64,000 bases of DNA from an uncultured Flavobacteriaceae bacterium (GCA_947493175.1 CANLQD010000002.1:310001-374000); one strand, 5' to 3'; numbered from the stretch's first letter, positions 20,328 to 28,894 are shown. Numbers and translations: made by a program. Notes: generated from the sequence alone by a model not told the origin.

Positions 20328-20546
20328 ATGAAAACAGTTTTGATTTTTAAGACTTCTGTATCAGGGAGTAAAGAGGTACAACGACTAAGACCCTTCTTGG
20401 ATAAATTGATCAATGGGGACGGGAGATGGAATTTTGATCTGGAAGACTGCGATCGAATTTTGAGGGTAGAAGGGCACGCTCAAATAGGCCTTGCTGTCAT
20501 GGAACTTATGGCTGCATGCAATCATCAATGTCAAGAACTAAAATAG
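20328..20546 (+). CDS. Small protein, HMA-like fold possible, function unknown
   Basis: This 72-residue protein (MKTVLIFKTSVSGSKEVQ at the start) has a beta-alpha-beta pattern like ferredoxin-type metal-binding domains, but lacks the CxxC of copper chaperones; Cys occur in LEDCDRIL and AACNHQCQEL. The ATG lies 10 bases after the DinB-like stop, suggesting co-transcription. The same frame is open much further upstream, but that part overlaps the DinB-like gene in another frame and is not credible. Confidence 0.75.
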   Translation: MKTVLIFKTSVSGSKEVQRLRPFLDKLINGDGRWNFDLEDCDRILRVEGHAQIGLAVMELMAACNHQCQELK

Positions 20547-20589
20547 AAAAATAAGCGATTAGAAACGAAATATGGGTGGCAAAGTAACA

Positions 20590-21249
20590 TCAATCAGCTG
20601 AATTGGATGCAACGATGACCCACATTTGCTTTTCCTCCTCATGGTTCCAAGTTCCGTAATCCGTAATTTCTTTTTGAATAACGAAACCCGCTTCTAACAG
20701 TTCTTCCTTAACGTATTCCAATGATAGGGTGTGTGCGCTCGCTTGTTCTTCCCGAGTTTTTCCTTTATGAGGTTCTTTCAGTTTTTCCAGAATTAAAAGC
20801 CGACCATTCGGTCTCAACGAACTTCTTATATGTTGTAACACCGTTTTATACGCTTCTATTTCATGATACGTATCTATGACCATAACGGCATTTAACCGAG
20901 TCATTGGTAGCTTTGGGTGGTCTTCATCGCCCAATATGGTCTGAACGTTCGTGATTTCTTGTTCTGCCAAATACGCTTCCAAGTTTTGGAGTCGATATGC
21001 CGCAATGTCAACTGCAAAGACTTTGCCCTTGCTTCCGACTTGTTTAGAAAGATGAATCGTTAGATAGCCTTCATGGCAACCTAAATCGGCCACATGGTCT
21101 CCTTGTTTGATGCTGGCCAACTCCATTAACTTCGAAACACGCATCCAACTATCTCTATCTTTCCAATCTTCCTTAGCATACTGCGCATAAGCGGTAACGC
21201 CAATAAAAAAAATGAAAAAGAATTTTATAAGGCTATTTTTGATTTCCAT
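20590..21249 (-). CDS. Exported SAM-dependent methyltransferase
   Basis: This 219-residue protein is a class I methyltransferase: motif I VADLGCHEGYLTIHL, acidic residue in VFAVDIAAYRL, then ILGDEDHPKLP and LNAVMVIDTYHE. Unusually for the fold it starts with a Sec-like signal (FFFIFFIGVTAYAQ), which would place it in the periplasm or membrane. Bacteroidota have several such exported paralogues of unknown substrate. I use the ATG at 21249 (MEIKNSL); an ATG at 21264 would add five residues. Confidence 0.87.
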   Translation of the reverse strand: MEIKNSLIKFFFIFFIGVTAYAQYAKEDWKDRDSWMRVSKLMELASIKQGDHVADLGCHEGYLTIHLSKQVGSKGKVFAVDIAAYRLQNLEAYLAEQEITNVQTILGDEDHPKLPMTRLNAVMVIDTYHEIEAYKTVLQHIRSSLRPNGRLLILEKLKEPHKGKTREEQASAHTLSLEYVKEELLEAGFVIQKEITDYGTWNHEEEKQMWVIVASNSAD

Positions 21250-21440
21250 AATCCCAAGATACAACCACGACGGGTTGTTTTGCTTAAATATTTCTTAAAA
21301 CCTCATACCTTCTAGCAGACTAGTAAGTAGGTCTTAGGCAGACCTTCTTACGTTTTATCGTCAAGAATAGGCCGTTTGTTGGCATAACCGCCTGCTATAT
21401 GGGGAATTTGCTATCTTACGTACTCGAGAAACTATGAACT

Positions 21441-22040
21441 ATGATAAAGAAAATTACGCTTTTTGTTTTATTGGTCGTGATCAAAATAAATGCACAAGAA
21501 GGGCCAATAAAAATTGTAACCGAAGAAGTTACGAATCGATTGGCCTTTTATGCGGTGAACGAGACAGAACAAGATTACGATGTGCAATTAACGATCAAAG
21601 GGACCAACTTTCGCCAAAGCAAAGCTAGACCTCGACTTTTTCGAGTACCTGGAGCCTCTAAAGTACGAATGAAAATGATTATACCCTTGAGAGGCAAGAA
21701 ACCCAACTATACCTATGATTTAAAGGTGAACGATAGTCTGTCTAGGAGAGCCGTCAAAGCCGAATTCGAACGGATAAAAATCAAACCGAAAAAATCGATT
21801 ACAGTCTATATAACCGAAAAATGTATTTCGTGTGATAGTATTGTACAACCCTTAGAACGAAGCAATTACTTGTACAAATCACTCGTTTTAAATGACCATT
21901 CCGACGTTAAAGATCAACTGAAGCGGTCTTTTGCCCAACCGCTCGATTCTATTGATAGGCCCATCATCAACTTGGGAGGTCGTTTGTTTACCACCATCGA
22001 AAACTACGAACAGTTGTTGGACGAATTAAAAAAGGAATGA
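21441..22040 (+). CDS. Exported protein with C-terminal glutaredoxin-like domain
   Basis: This 199-residue protein has a signal peptide (ITLFVLLVVIKINAQ), an N-terminal beta-rich domain (about 20-115) that I do not recognise, and a C-terminal thioredoxin-fold domain (about 118-199; VYITEKCISCDSIVQPLE, then DRPIINLGGRLFTTIENYEQLLDEL). The CISC pair is in the position of a redox CxxC and the DRPII turn resembles the cis-Pro loop. It is likely a periplasmic thiol-disulfide protein. It ends one base before the convergent transporter gene. Confidence 0.75.
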   Translation: MIKKITLFVLLVVIKINAQEGPIKIVTEEVTNRLAFYAVNETEQDYDVQLTIKGTNFRQSKARPRLFRVPGASKVRMKMIIPLRGKKPNYTYDLKVNDSLSRRAVKAEFERIKIKPKKSITVYITEKCISCDSIVQPLERSNYLYKSLVLNDHSDVKDQLKRSFAQPLDSIDRPIINLGGRLFTTIENYEQLLDELKKE

Positions 22041-22041
22041 C

Positions 22042-22971
22042 TTACTTCTGCATAGGCCTATTCGATTTTAGTCTTGGGTTCCATTTCTTAGAGGTATTGA
22101 TAAAATAGACTCCTGTTAGTAATACTCCGGCTGCTATAATTGATTGCAGGGTAATCTGTTCGTTTAGAAAGTACCATCCTAACAGTAAGGCGATGATAGG
22201 GTTCACATAGGTAGAAGTCGCTACTTTTTCAGGAGAAACTATCTTTAACAGATAATTGAAAGAAGTGAAGGCAAGAATACTTCCAAAAATTATCAACAAA
22301 AACATTACGGATTGAACAGAAGTGCTCCATACCAAAGGGGATGACCATTCCTCTTGCAAAACAATACTGGCCATGAGCAACATACTTCCGCCCATAAGCA
22401 TCTGGTATCCTGTATTTACAAAGTAGTTTGTAGGGAGATCGGCTTTCCCCACAAAAAGGCTCCCATAACCCCAACTGACCATACAGGCAAATATCATCAG
22501 CATACCTACAACAGAACCTTCTTTGGTAATTACTTCTTTTTGACTTACCAAGAGATAAATGCCGATAATGCCCAATACTACGCCGACAACCGACATAGCC
22601 TTTATTTTCTTGCCTTGCAATATGCGCATCAATAAAAGCACTACAAGTGGTTGCGCTGAAATTTCCAGGGCTGCGAACCCGCTATCAACATATTTCAATG
22701 CCCATACCACTACCCCATTTCCGAAAGTAAGAAACAAGAAACCTGCAATGGCCGTATTTCGTAGTTGCTTTGGTGATATTGCAACCGAAATGCCCAGGGG
22801 TTTGCAAAGAAGACCTATTAGAATTCCAGCCGTGGTAAAACGTATTCCCGCCAGCATGAAAGGAGGTAACTCGGATACGGCAATTTTGTTGAGTAGGTAA
22901 GTAGAACCCCAAATCACATAAATTGCAAAGAATGCCAGTACTACAAGAGTAGTGTTCCGAGGTATCCCCAT
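22042..22971 (-). CDS. EamA/DMT-family membrane transporter
   Basis: This 309-residue protein has ten hydrophobic segments in two EamA repeats. The first starts AIYVIWGSTYLLNKIAVSELPP and the second GMLMIFACMVSWGYGSLFVGK. Such proteins exchange or export small metabolites such as amino acids and nucleosides across the inner membrane. The substrate is not predictable. It is a single gene converging on the glutaredoxin-like gene. Confidence 0.92.
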   Translation of the reverse strand: MGIPRNTTLVVLAFFAIYVIWGSTYLLNKIAVSELPPFMLAGIRFTTAGILIGLLCKPLGISVAISPKQLRNTAIAGFLFLTFGNGVVVWALKYVDSGFAALEISAQPLVVLLLMRILQGKKIKAMSVVGVVLGIIGIYLLVSQKEVITKEGSVVGMLMIFACMVSWGYGSLFVGKADLPTNYFVNTGYQMLMGGSMLLMASIVLQEEWSSPLVWSTSVQSVMFLLIIFGSILAFTSFNYLLKIVSPEKVATSTYVNPIIALLLGWYFLNEQITLQSIIAAGVLLTGVYFINTSKKWNPRLKSNRPMQK

Positions 22972-23059
22972 AAAAGAAGCTTATCAACTATTATGGTTCA
23001 ATATTAAGAATAAGCTAGATACTACTGCTCAATATGTTGCCAAAAATATGAAAGTATCT

Positions 23060-24181
23060 TTAGCGTATGTTTTCTGCTGCTATTTCAAATTCAAAAGTAG
23101 CCTTCCCCTGTGTGGCCATCCAGAAATTATTGGTGTTGCCCCAGGAGCTATCGGGAGCTGCAGGTCTTGAAAAATTTTCCAGATCGGACTGAACTGCCGC
23201 TATGTTATCCTGCGAAAGTTCTTCCTTAGAGATTACCACGGTTAAGGCTTTAAAAGATTTTTGTGCATCTTCATAAGACGGAAGCCGAGTGCCATTTCGC
23301 TCTATTAGTTCTTCCGCTGAAAGTGTTTCGATTGCTTCCGCAGTGAATTCCCCAAAGGAAATACCGGCTTCGGGATTTTGTGCTACTTGTATCGCTTCTA
23401 ATTCGTCCGGGCCTATAAGTCCCATTAGATAGAGTTCCAAATTTCCATAAGGAATACTATTGCCCCCATTGGCGAAAGTTCCAAAACCATTGCTGCCATT
23501 TAAGCTGCCTCGATAACTATTGCCTCCCAAGGATACCAATTCATCGAACCCGCCTAGTTGACCTGCCACACTAGCGTATCCCCAATGGCCCCCCACCGTA
23601 GTGGAAATAAAACCTTTGTTTCCCCATAAGTGTACGATTTCATGAAGAAATGGTCCGTTTCTAATATATTCGACTCTGGGCATATAAATGATACTTTTTA
23701 ACCTTCCGTCAGAACCATAACTCCCCGAATTGTCATAGGTATTGGACCCTAGCCCTTCTATCAAGTTTTGAACAGGGGTTGTACGTCCAAAAAACAAATC
23801 TGGTGGTTGTACGGCTTCAACGGAGAGAATGATGATAAAATCAAAATCATCTTCTAAGAACTCATATACCTTTTCAGATATCATTCTTATGTCTCCTTCC
23901 CCTTGAATGAATTTATTGTATTCTGCCGTTGTAAGAACGAGATTGGTCATTAGGCGATCTTCTGTCAACAAAAACCCCTCTTCAAAAACAATACTCCCCG
24001 TATCGGGAACTTCAGATTCTTCCGTTGGTTGTTCTTCTTCTTGAGGATCTGTACCCTCAGATGGTGTATCTTCTGGTATCTTTTCCGATACATCGTCGGT
24101 AGCACAGGAACCAATGAAAACAAGGATGAACAGTAAAAATGTTTTAATAGATAATCGATAGTCAGCTATATGGAGTCTCAT
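23060..24181 (-). CDS. Lipoprotein with zincin-like HExxH motif
   Basis: This 373-residue protein has a lipoprotein signal (FLLFILVFIGSCATDD, Cys26), an acidic Pro/Glu-rich linker (about 30-62) and a globular domain I do not recognise. FLHEIVHLWGN places a zinc-protease type HExxH at 180-184, followed by WGNKG where metzincins have G-x-x-H; His199 in GGHWGY is a possible third ligand. A later YLMGL could be a Met-turn. It is likely a surface or periplasmic peptidase or a degenerate relative. It stands alone. Confidence 0.65.
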   Translation of the reverse strand: MRLHIADYRLSIKTFLLFILVFIGSCATDDVSEKIPEDTPSEGTDPQEEEQPTEESEVPDTGSIVFEEGFLLTEDRLMTNLVLTTAEYNKFIQGEGDIRMISEKVYEFLEDDFDFIIILSVEAVQPPDLFFGRTTPVQNLIEGLGSNTYDNSGSYGSDGRLKSIIYMPRVEYIRNGPFLHEIVHLWGNKGFISTTVGGHWGYASVAGQLGGFDELVSLGGNSYRGSLNGSNGFGTFANGGNSIPYGNLELYLMGLIGPDELEAIQVAQNPEAGISFGEFTAEAIETLSAEELIERNGTRLPSYEDAQKSFKALTVVISKEELSQDNIAAVQSDLENFSRPAAPDSSWGNTNNFWMATQGKATFEFEIAAENIR

Positions 24182-24549
24182 TATTTGGGATTTTTAAGTT
24201 CTAGGGCCTTTATATAACTCTAATATCGATTATTTATTTCCCCTGTATAAAAGCATCCATAGCCATGCAAAGGATTGAAAAAGACGGGAATCGCAATCGC
24301 TACATTTTGTATTATTTATATGGATATAGATGATTTCTCGTAAATAGTTGGCTTTTACCAAATTTTAACATTTCAAAGGTTTTAAATTTTAAATCATTGA
24401 TTATGAGATTCATATAAGTTGTCTCCTCCCCCTTAAAGCATAAAATATGCACTTTTTTAAATTAAATAGTACCTTTTTATGCATAGTACTGTAACAAAAT
24501 CAAACTGGTGTCGTCTATTAGTTGTAAGCGATTTAAAAACAACAATATT
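24182..24549. other. AT-rich intergenic region upstream of the small-gene run
   Basis: About 370 very AT-rich bases hold no credible frame. The last 60 bases before the first small gene (CTGTAACAAAATCAAAC, then GTTGTAAGCG) should contain the promoter of the run, but I see no clean TAnnTTTG. The base composition contrasts sharply with the more GC-rich small genes that follow. Confidence 0.5.
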
Positions 24550-24669
24550 ATGAGAACTATACATCCACATTTAAGACGTCCCAAAATATATTTCAGAATA
24601 GGATTTGGTTGGTATACTGACAGAAGTTACGATCAGAAAATAAAAAATTTAAAAACAGTTCAACACTAA
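24550..24669 (+). CDS. Small protein gene, first of a run of five
   Basis: An ATG-to-TAA frame of 39 codons (MRTIHPHLRRPKIYFRIGF at the start), basic and aromatic. It precedes the first 37-residue gene by 12 bases. The opening MRT is shared with the last gene of the run (25275), which suggests common descent of the two ends, but most of the sequence is not alignable by eye. The evidence for translation is only position and frame. Confidence 0.45.
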   Translation: MRTIHPHLRRPKIYFRIGFGWYTDRSYDQKIKNLKTVQH

Positions 24670-24681
24670 AAACAATACATC

Positions 24682-24795
24682 ATGAAAGCGAACAGAAACA
24701 GAACGGCAACAGAATCTAGAACGGGACAGTACTTTTCAAGCCTGAGCAACAGCAAAAGGGCCCAGTGGGCACAGTACCGAAACTTTAACCGATAA
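24682..24795 (+). CDS. 37-residue basic small protein, copy 1
   Basis: A frame of 37 codons plus TAA beginning MKANRNRTATESRTGQYFSS and ending AQYRNFNR. It carries many Arg, Lys, Asn and Gln residues and one acidic residue, so it is strongly basic with no signal peptide or membrane span. Compared with copies 2 and 3 it differs at residue 14 (Thr for Ser) and mostly at synonymous third positions (for example TCT/TCA, CGA/CGG), the pattern of a translated sequence under selection. The function is unknown. It may bind nucleic acid or a ribosome (inference from charge only). Confidence 0.7.
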   Translation: MKANRNRTATESRTGQYFSSLSNSKRAQWAQYRNFNR

Positions 24796-24798
24796 CAG

Positions 24799-24933
24799 AT
24801 GTACGTCGGAGGGCACGGTCGCCACAACTGGGTCGCCAAAAACGACAGTTCGGCCAAGGCGATTTCATTTCGAAGCACCCCCGGCCTACTTTTACACCAT
24901 CAATTAAAAACAACAACGAAACAACAACATTAA
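24799..24933 (+). CDS. Possible 44-residue small protein between copies 1 and 2
   Basis: An ATG three bases after the stop of copy 1 opens 44 codons (MYVGGHGRHNWVAKNDSSAK at the start). The first 30 codons are GC-rich like the neighbouring genes. The last ten run through the AC-rich leader that precedes copy 2, so the C-terminus is low complexity (TTTKQQH). It could be a translationally coupled gene or chance. Confidence 0.35.
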   Translation: MYVGGHGRHNWVAKNDSSAKAISFRSTPGLLLHHQLKTTTKQQH

Positions 24934-24945
24934 AAACAAGACATC

Positions 24946-25059
24946 ATGAAAGCAAATAGAAACAGAACGGCAACAGAATCAAGATCGGGACAGTACTTTT
25001 CAAGCCTGAGCAACAGCAAAAGGGCCCAGTGGGCACAGTACCGGAACTTTAACCGCTAG
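24946..25059 (+). CDS. 37-residue basic small protein, copy 2
   Basis: Same length and frame as copy 1, with Ser14 in place of Thr14 and the stop changed to TAG. The protein is otherwise identical. The gene and its leader form one unit of a 178-base tandem duplication with copy 3. A long A/C-rich leader (ACAACAACATTAAAAACAAG) precedes the ATG; Bacteroidota commonly start translation without a Shine-Dalgarno sequence from A-rich leaders. Confidence 0.72.
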   Translation: MKANRNRTATESRSGQYFSSLSNSKRAQWAQYRNFNR

Positions 25060-25123
25060 TCGGGAACAGAAAACATCCATCAAAAAAACAACAACGAAAC
25101 AACAACATTAAAAACAAGATATC

Positions 25124-25237
25124 ATGAAAGCGAACAGAAACAGAACGGCAACAGAATCAAGATCGGGACAGTACTTTTCGACCCTGAGCAACAGCAAAAG
25201 GGCCCAGTGGGCACAGTACCGGAACTTTAACCGCTAG
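25124..25237 (+). CDS. 37-residue basic small protein, copy 3
   Basis: Nearly identical to copy 2 at DNA and protein level; the visible protein change is Ser to Thr at residue 20 (YFSTLSN). The near-identity including the flanks suggests recent unequal duplication or ongoing conversion. The function is unknown. Confidence 0.72.
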   Translation: MKANRNRTATESRSGQYFSTLSNSKRAQWAQYRNFNR

Positions 25238-25274
25238 TCGGGAACAGAAAACATCCATCAAAAAAACAAACATC

Positions 25275-25388
25275 ATGAGAACCTTCATCAATCAATATCC
25301 GACAGAATCCAGACAGTCCGTATCACTTCATCTGTTAATGGACAACAAACGGTTCCGCAACGTCGAACAGTCATTTAGCCTTCAATAG
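25275..25388 (+). CDS. 37-residue small protein, diverged fourth copy
   Basis: Again exactly 37 codons plus a stop (MRTFINQYPTESRQSVSLHL at the start). Aligned without gaps to copy 1 it shares M1, N6, T10-E11-S12-R13, L21 and K25-R26, about 9 of 37. The TESR and KR blocks sit at the same positions, which is unlikely to be chance. The rest is less basic and more hydrophobic. It is the last gene before the terminator at 25410. Confidence 0.6.
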   Translation: MRTFINQYPTESRQSVSLHLLMDNKRFRNVEQSFSLQ

Positions 25389-25409
25389 CCACCATACCTA
25401 GATGGAATT

Positions 25410-25444
25410 AAAAAGGGATACACCTCATCAATGTATCCCTTTTT
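25410..25444. terminator. Strong bidirectional hairpin terminator
   Basis: AAAAAGGGATACA (25410-25422) pairs perfectly with TGTATCCCTTTTT (25432-25444) around a nine-base loop. It gives a 13-base stem with A and T tracts on the two sides. It separates the plus-strand small genes from the convergent DUF4251 gene, whose stop codon lies inside the stem. Confidence 0.88.
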
Positions 25445-25964
25445 ATGTTTTTGTTTCTTCCGAATGTTTCTCCAACCCACTTATCGGTTTTAACGATTTT
25501 ATTCTTCCATAATACGATACACTTGGCCTCCCTACAGATCGGACCACCACATTGGCCCAACCGGAACGCCCAATGTTCATCGTGACTTCTTGCACACCTA
25601 CGGCCCCATTGGTCCTGAATCTGTAAACAAAACGTTTTTTCTTGACCACCAACGAACTCTTCTCTAGTTTCGCATTGATCAAAATGGGACCGGACCCATT
25701 ATAATCCGGAGCTCTCGCTATCCCAAAATAGGGCAAATAGGCAGCTACCTGACCGTCATCGATAAGCAAATAGTTGTCATTGGTCACCAAGCTAATCTGT
25801 GGACCGGTTCTGGGGTTAATGCTAACCGCTTCAAACCGAAAACTACCCGTTTCGACCAATTCCTTAGTCACAGCAAACTGTTCAAGGGATTTTTCTTTTT
25901 TTGTCTGTGCATACGTAATGCCAAACAGACCTAAAAAGACTATATATAAAACTACTTTTCGCAT
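25443..25964 (-). CDS. DUF4251-domain exported protein
   Basis: This 173-residue protein has a Sec signal (VVLYIVFLGLFGITYAQ) and a beta-rich DUF4251 domain: FRFEAVSINPRTGPQISLVT, NYLLIDDGQVAAYLPYFG and VQEVTMNIGRSGWANVVVRS. The family is common in Bacteroidota and has no assigned function; it is expected in the periplasm. It is a single gene ending in the shared hairpin at 25410-25444. Confidence 0.85.
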   Translation of the reverse strand: MRKVVLYIVFLGLFGITYAQTKKEKSLEQFAVTKELVETGSFRFEAVSINPRTGPQISLVTNDNYLLIDDGQVAAYLPYFGIARAPDYNGSGPILINAKLEKSSLVVKKKRFVYRFRTNGAVGVQEVTMNIGRSGWANVVVRSVGRPSVSYYGRIKSLKPISGLEKHSEETKT

Positions 25965-25976
25965 AACACTTGGCTT

Positions 25977-26055
25977 TCATTTTAATGCCTCATAGGCTTT
26001 TTCATACCTTCATGTGGCCACTTCGCGGCGAACAAAGACCCTGAACTCGTTTACT
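25977..26055 (+). repeat. Interspersed intergenic repeat, partial copy
   Basis: TTTTAATGCCTCATAGGCTT, then ACCTTCATGTGGCCACTTCG, then CGGCGAACAAAG matches the 3' half of the copy at 34518-34650 with scattered changes. The 5' palindromic half is absent. It lies between two minus-strand genes. Confidence 0.6.
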
Positions 26056-26072
26056 TCAAAAACAATACCATA

Positions 26073-27962
26073 CTATTCTTGAATCAGCGGAAGTTGTATT
26101 TGTGACGGGTATCTATCGGAATGGTGTACCCTATTACGGGCAATCACACCTTCTTTCTCATCGTAATTATCTCCACCGGTATTTAAATTTCGAGCAAATC
26201 GCGGAAAGTTGCTACTGCTTATTTCGATTCGTATTCGATGGCCTTTTTTGAAAAAATTACTCGTCGCCATGGGCGTGAGGTCTAACTCGTATACCGTTCC
26301 TTTTTTCATAAACACTTCCTTTTCGTATCCTTCACGATAACGTACTCTTTGAATAGTTTCATCGAGATTATATGCCCTGCCATCGGGGTATACATCAATT
26401 AACTTGATGGTGAAATCGGTATCCTTGGCATCAGAGGATACGAACAGTTTTGACTTAATGAAGCCGCTCAATTCTACCCCTTTTTCTAAAGGATCTGTCG
26501 TGTATACCAAAATATCGTTTCGGGTCTCCATGGCCTGTTGGTCAAAAGCACCTCCTTTTACGGCATTTCCGGTGCAACAAACATTACCTCCGTGGGAAGG
26601 TACCGGATTCATGGGGTCATATACGAACTCATCCGGACTATCCCGGTCCCCAGGCTTTGTTACGTTTAAAGTACCATCTCCATAAAGACTGTTGGCCTTG
26701 CCCGAACTATCTAAATAGTAAGTGGTCATTTGGGCTTTTTTAGGAGGCCACTGCTCGGCTACCTGCCATTTATTGCTTCCCATGGTGTAGTATTGCACAC
26801 GAGGAGTCTTCTTCTGAAAATCGTTCTGCGTGCCTTTTAACCATAAATCGAACCAAGCGTAGATTTGTTCATCATAGTTCAATCGGGCATCCCCTACACT
26901 TCGCTCGCCAACAACGGTATTTTGGGACGCCCTGGTATATGAACAGTGCAATACCGGTGCAATGACCAAATACTGGTTGTCTCTAACAATAGGATCTTTG
27001 GCATTGGTTCTAACATGATTGAATAAAGCTATGTTGGGGCTTATAGATACGTCGTACCAAGAGGCGAACCAAAAACTAGGTACGCCGAAATCCATATTGT
27101 CGTGATACAGTCCGCCCTCATACCATTCCGGATCATTTGGTTTGCGGATGACCATTTTATCAAAAATCTCTCTTTTGCCATGCATATTCTGTAGCATGTC
27201 CTTGATAGGCAAATGGGATAGTGCCTCTTTCATGTCGACCTCAGGATTTTCAGGTGCCAAATCATAAAAACGGGAAATACGAACAAGATCTTCCTGGCTG
27301 GCCCCTTTAGGAATTCGAGGTTTAAATTTATCATGTTCCACCCCATAGAGCCAAGAAAAGAAAAGCAGCTGTTCTACGCCGCCACGATACCAGTTTCCTT
27401 GTTCGTGGTATGCACCGACCCTGCCCACTCCCGCACCAAATCCCTGGGGAACCATAGCGGCATGTGATGGATGGTCTAAAGCAGCAACGGCCATCTGCCA
27501 TTCGGCGGTGGAGGAACAACCCAACGTGCCTATTTTTCCATTGGACCATGTTTGATCTTTCATCCATGAAAAAGCATCATAACCATCTGTTAGGGGTGTT
27601 CCCAAAATGTCCCACTCCCCTTCCGAATAATAGCGGCCCCTTTCATTCTGTACCACATAAGCGTAGCCGCGTTTAACTACACTCAAAGCCCTTTGTGCAG
27701 TTCTTGTTCGCTGTTCCCCATCTCCCCATGAATTGAAATTATAGGGAGTTCGGGAAAAGATAATAGGTACTTTTTCTATTCCCTTTGGGCGGTAGATATC
27801 GGTGGCCAAACGAATTCCATCGCGCATTGGTACCATTACCTTTTGGTCAATAACAGCGATATGCTCAAGTTCCTCGAATACACTTTCCTGTGACCGCATT
27901 AATGTCGTCGCAACAAAATAGATAAAGGCGGCGGCTAAGTACCGGAATATTGGTTTTTTCAT
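26073..27962 (-). CDS. CocE/NonD-family hydrolase (S15 X-Pro peptidase-like), exported
   Basis: This 629-residue protein has a signal peptide ([16 protein letters not shown]) and an alpha/beta hydrolase domain starting [20 protein letters not shown]. The likely nucleophile is Ser150 in [10 protein letters not shown], and the C-terminal jelly-roll PepX_C domain includes [20 protein letters not shown]. By family it hydrolyses acyl esters, amides or Xaa-Pro peptides outside the cytoplasm. The length is typical of the group. It is a single gene; the substrate is unknown. Confidence 0.92.
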   Translation of the reverse strand: MKKPIFRYLAAAFIYFVATTLMRSQESVFEELEHIAVIDQKVMVPMRDGIRLATDIYRPKGIEKVPIIFSRTPYNFNSWGDGEQRTRTAQRALSVVKRGYAYVVQNERGRYYSEGEWDILGTPLTDGYDAFSWMKDQTWSNGKIGTLGCSSTAEWQMAVAALDHPSHAAMVPQGFGAGVGRVGAYHEQGNWYRGGVEQLLFFSWLYGVEHDKFKPRIPKGASQEDLVRISRFYDLAPENPEVDMKEALSHLPIKDMLQNMHGKREIFDKMVIRKPNDPEWYEGGLYHDNMDFGVPSFWFASWYDVSISPNIALFNHVRTNAKDPIVRDNQYLVIAPVLHCSYTRASQNTVVGERSVGDARLNYDEQIYAWFDLWLKGTQNDFQKKTPRVQYYTMGSNKWQVAEQWPPKKAQMTTYYLDSSGKANSLYGDGTLNVTKPGDRDSPDEFVYDPMNPVPSHGGNVCCTGNAVKGGAFDQQAMETRNDILVYTTDPLEKGVELSGFIKSKLFVSSDAKDTDFTIKLIDVYPDGRAYNLDETIQRVRYREGYEKEVFMKKGTVYELDLTPMATSNFFKKGHRIRIEISSSNFPRFARNLNTGGDNYDEKEGVIARNRVHHSDRYPSQIQLPLIQE

Positions 27963-28041
27963 AATCGTATTTCGTTGGATGTTTTATATGGCTACCTAAA
28001 ATACGAAAATCTAATTTTCCCAAAGGAGGAAATCCAGAAAC

Positions 28042-28070
28042 AAAAAGCCCTATCCAATTACAGATAGGGC
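28042..28070 (-). terminator. Terminator of the lipoprotein gene at 28100
   Basis: GCCCTATC (28047-28054) pairs with GATAGGGC (28063-28070) around an eight-base loop. On the minus strand it is followed by TTTTTG, consistent with termination of the gene ending at 28100. Confidence 0.75.
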
Positions 28071-28099
28071 CTTTGCTTTCTATAGCAATTGTATTTTTG

Positions 28100-28894
28100 T
28101 TAATCATCCAGAGAGAATTCTTCTTCCGTGCCATCGGGATAGATAAGGGTTGCCAAATCGTCGCAGCTACCATCTCCAAAATCAACCGATACTTGTAAGC
28201 CATTTTTGGCCAAGGTCATGACACCCTTACCAACATGGTCACAGCCAAACATCGTTTCCAATAAATCGGTAATATTCACTACATAGGTGTTTCCCTCTGC
28301 TTCGATGGTCCAGCTACCATCTAGCGTAAACATACCATTCTCGAAGCTCTCATCGAATACAACACCTATGGTCTTGGTACCACTTTCCGAGATAAGGGAC
28401 CCATCCTCAAGTGTAATGGACATGTCACTTGTAATAGTATAAGTAATGTTGTCTGTAATCTCACTAGAAAACGAGAAAGTTCGTGTACCATCAATACGAA
28501 CGGCCCCAACCATGAAGTCTGTAAAACTCACGGTTACGATAGCACTATTAGCTGTTACTTCATAAACCGCCGAAATACTTCCGTTGACATTTTCACTCCC
28601 TTCGATGCTGCAATCGGTAAAGGTGGCGGTAAAACCCGTATCCGTGTAAGCGGTTTCGTAACAATCGATTGTCTTGGCAGATTTGGCGGTTTCACCATTT
28701 TGAAAGATATCGGCTATAATTTCATCGGTAACACCAGAAATTTCGTCTGTGTTCAATACCGTCTGAACCTCTGTTGTCGACAGTGTGGTATCTTCATTTA
28801 TGGGATTCTCGTTGTCTTCGCTACAAGAGAACACTATTAGTGATAAGGCGGTTAATAAGGCAATCCGTTTTGTTGCATTTAGGACGCTTTGCAT
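28100..28894 (-). CDS. Lipoprotein, function unknown
   Basis: This 264-residue protein has a lipobox (LIVFSCSEDNENP), an acidic linker, and a Thr/Ser/Asp-rich all-beta domain with repeating strands (CYETAYTDTGFTATFTDCS, VYEVTANSAIVTVSFTDF, FDESFENGMFTLDGSWTIEAE). It contains paired Cys (for example CDHVGKG and GDGSCDD) that could form a disulfide. I do not recognise a family. It is expected to be anchored in the outer membrane. Confidence 0.75.
   Translation of the reverse strand: MQSVLNATKRIALLTALSLIVFSCSEDNENPINEDTTLSTTEVQTVLNTDEISGVTDEIIADIFQNGETAKSAKTIDCYETAYTDTGFTATFTDCSIEGSENVNGSISAVYEVTANSAIVTVSFTDFMVGAVRIDGTRTFSFSSEITDNITYTITSDMSITLEDGSLISESGTKTIGVVFDESFENGMFTLDGSWTIEAEGNTYVVNITDLLETMFGCDHVGKGVMTLAKNGLQVSVDFGDGSCDDLATLIYPDGTEEEFSLDD

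Larger units (their letters stand above)
24908..25265 (+). repeat. 178-base tandem duplication, two units
   Basis: Units of about 178 bases (24908-25085 and 25086-25263) each hold an A/C-rich leader, one 37-codon gene and a tail (TCGGGAACAGAAAACATCCA). Only a handful of differences separate the two. The duplication explains copies 2 and 3. Copy 1 has the same gene but a different tail and lies outside the unit. Confidence 0.85.

Noticed and set aside
24908..25265. Tandem 178-base units as a possible CRISPR or satellite array
   Set aside because: Only two full units, each holding an open frame with mostly silent changes; no short repeats with unique spacers and no cas genes.
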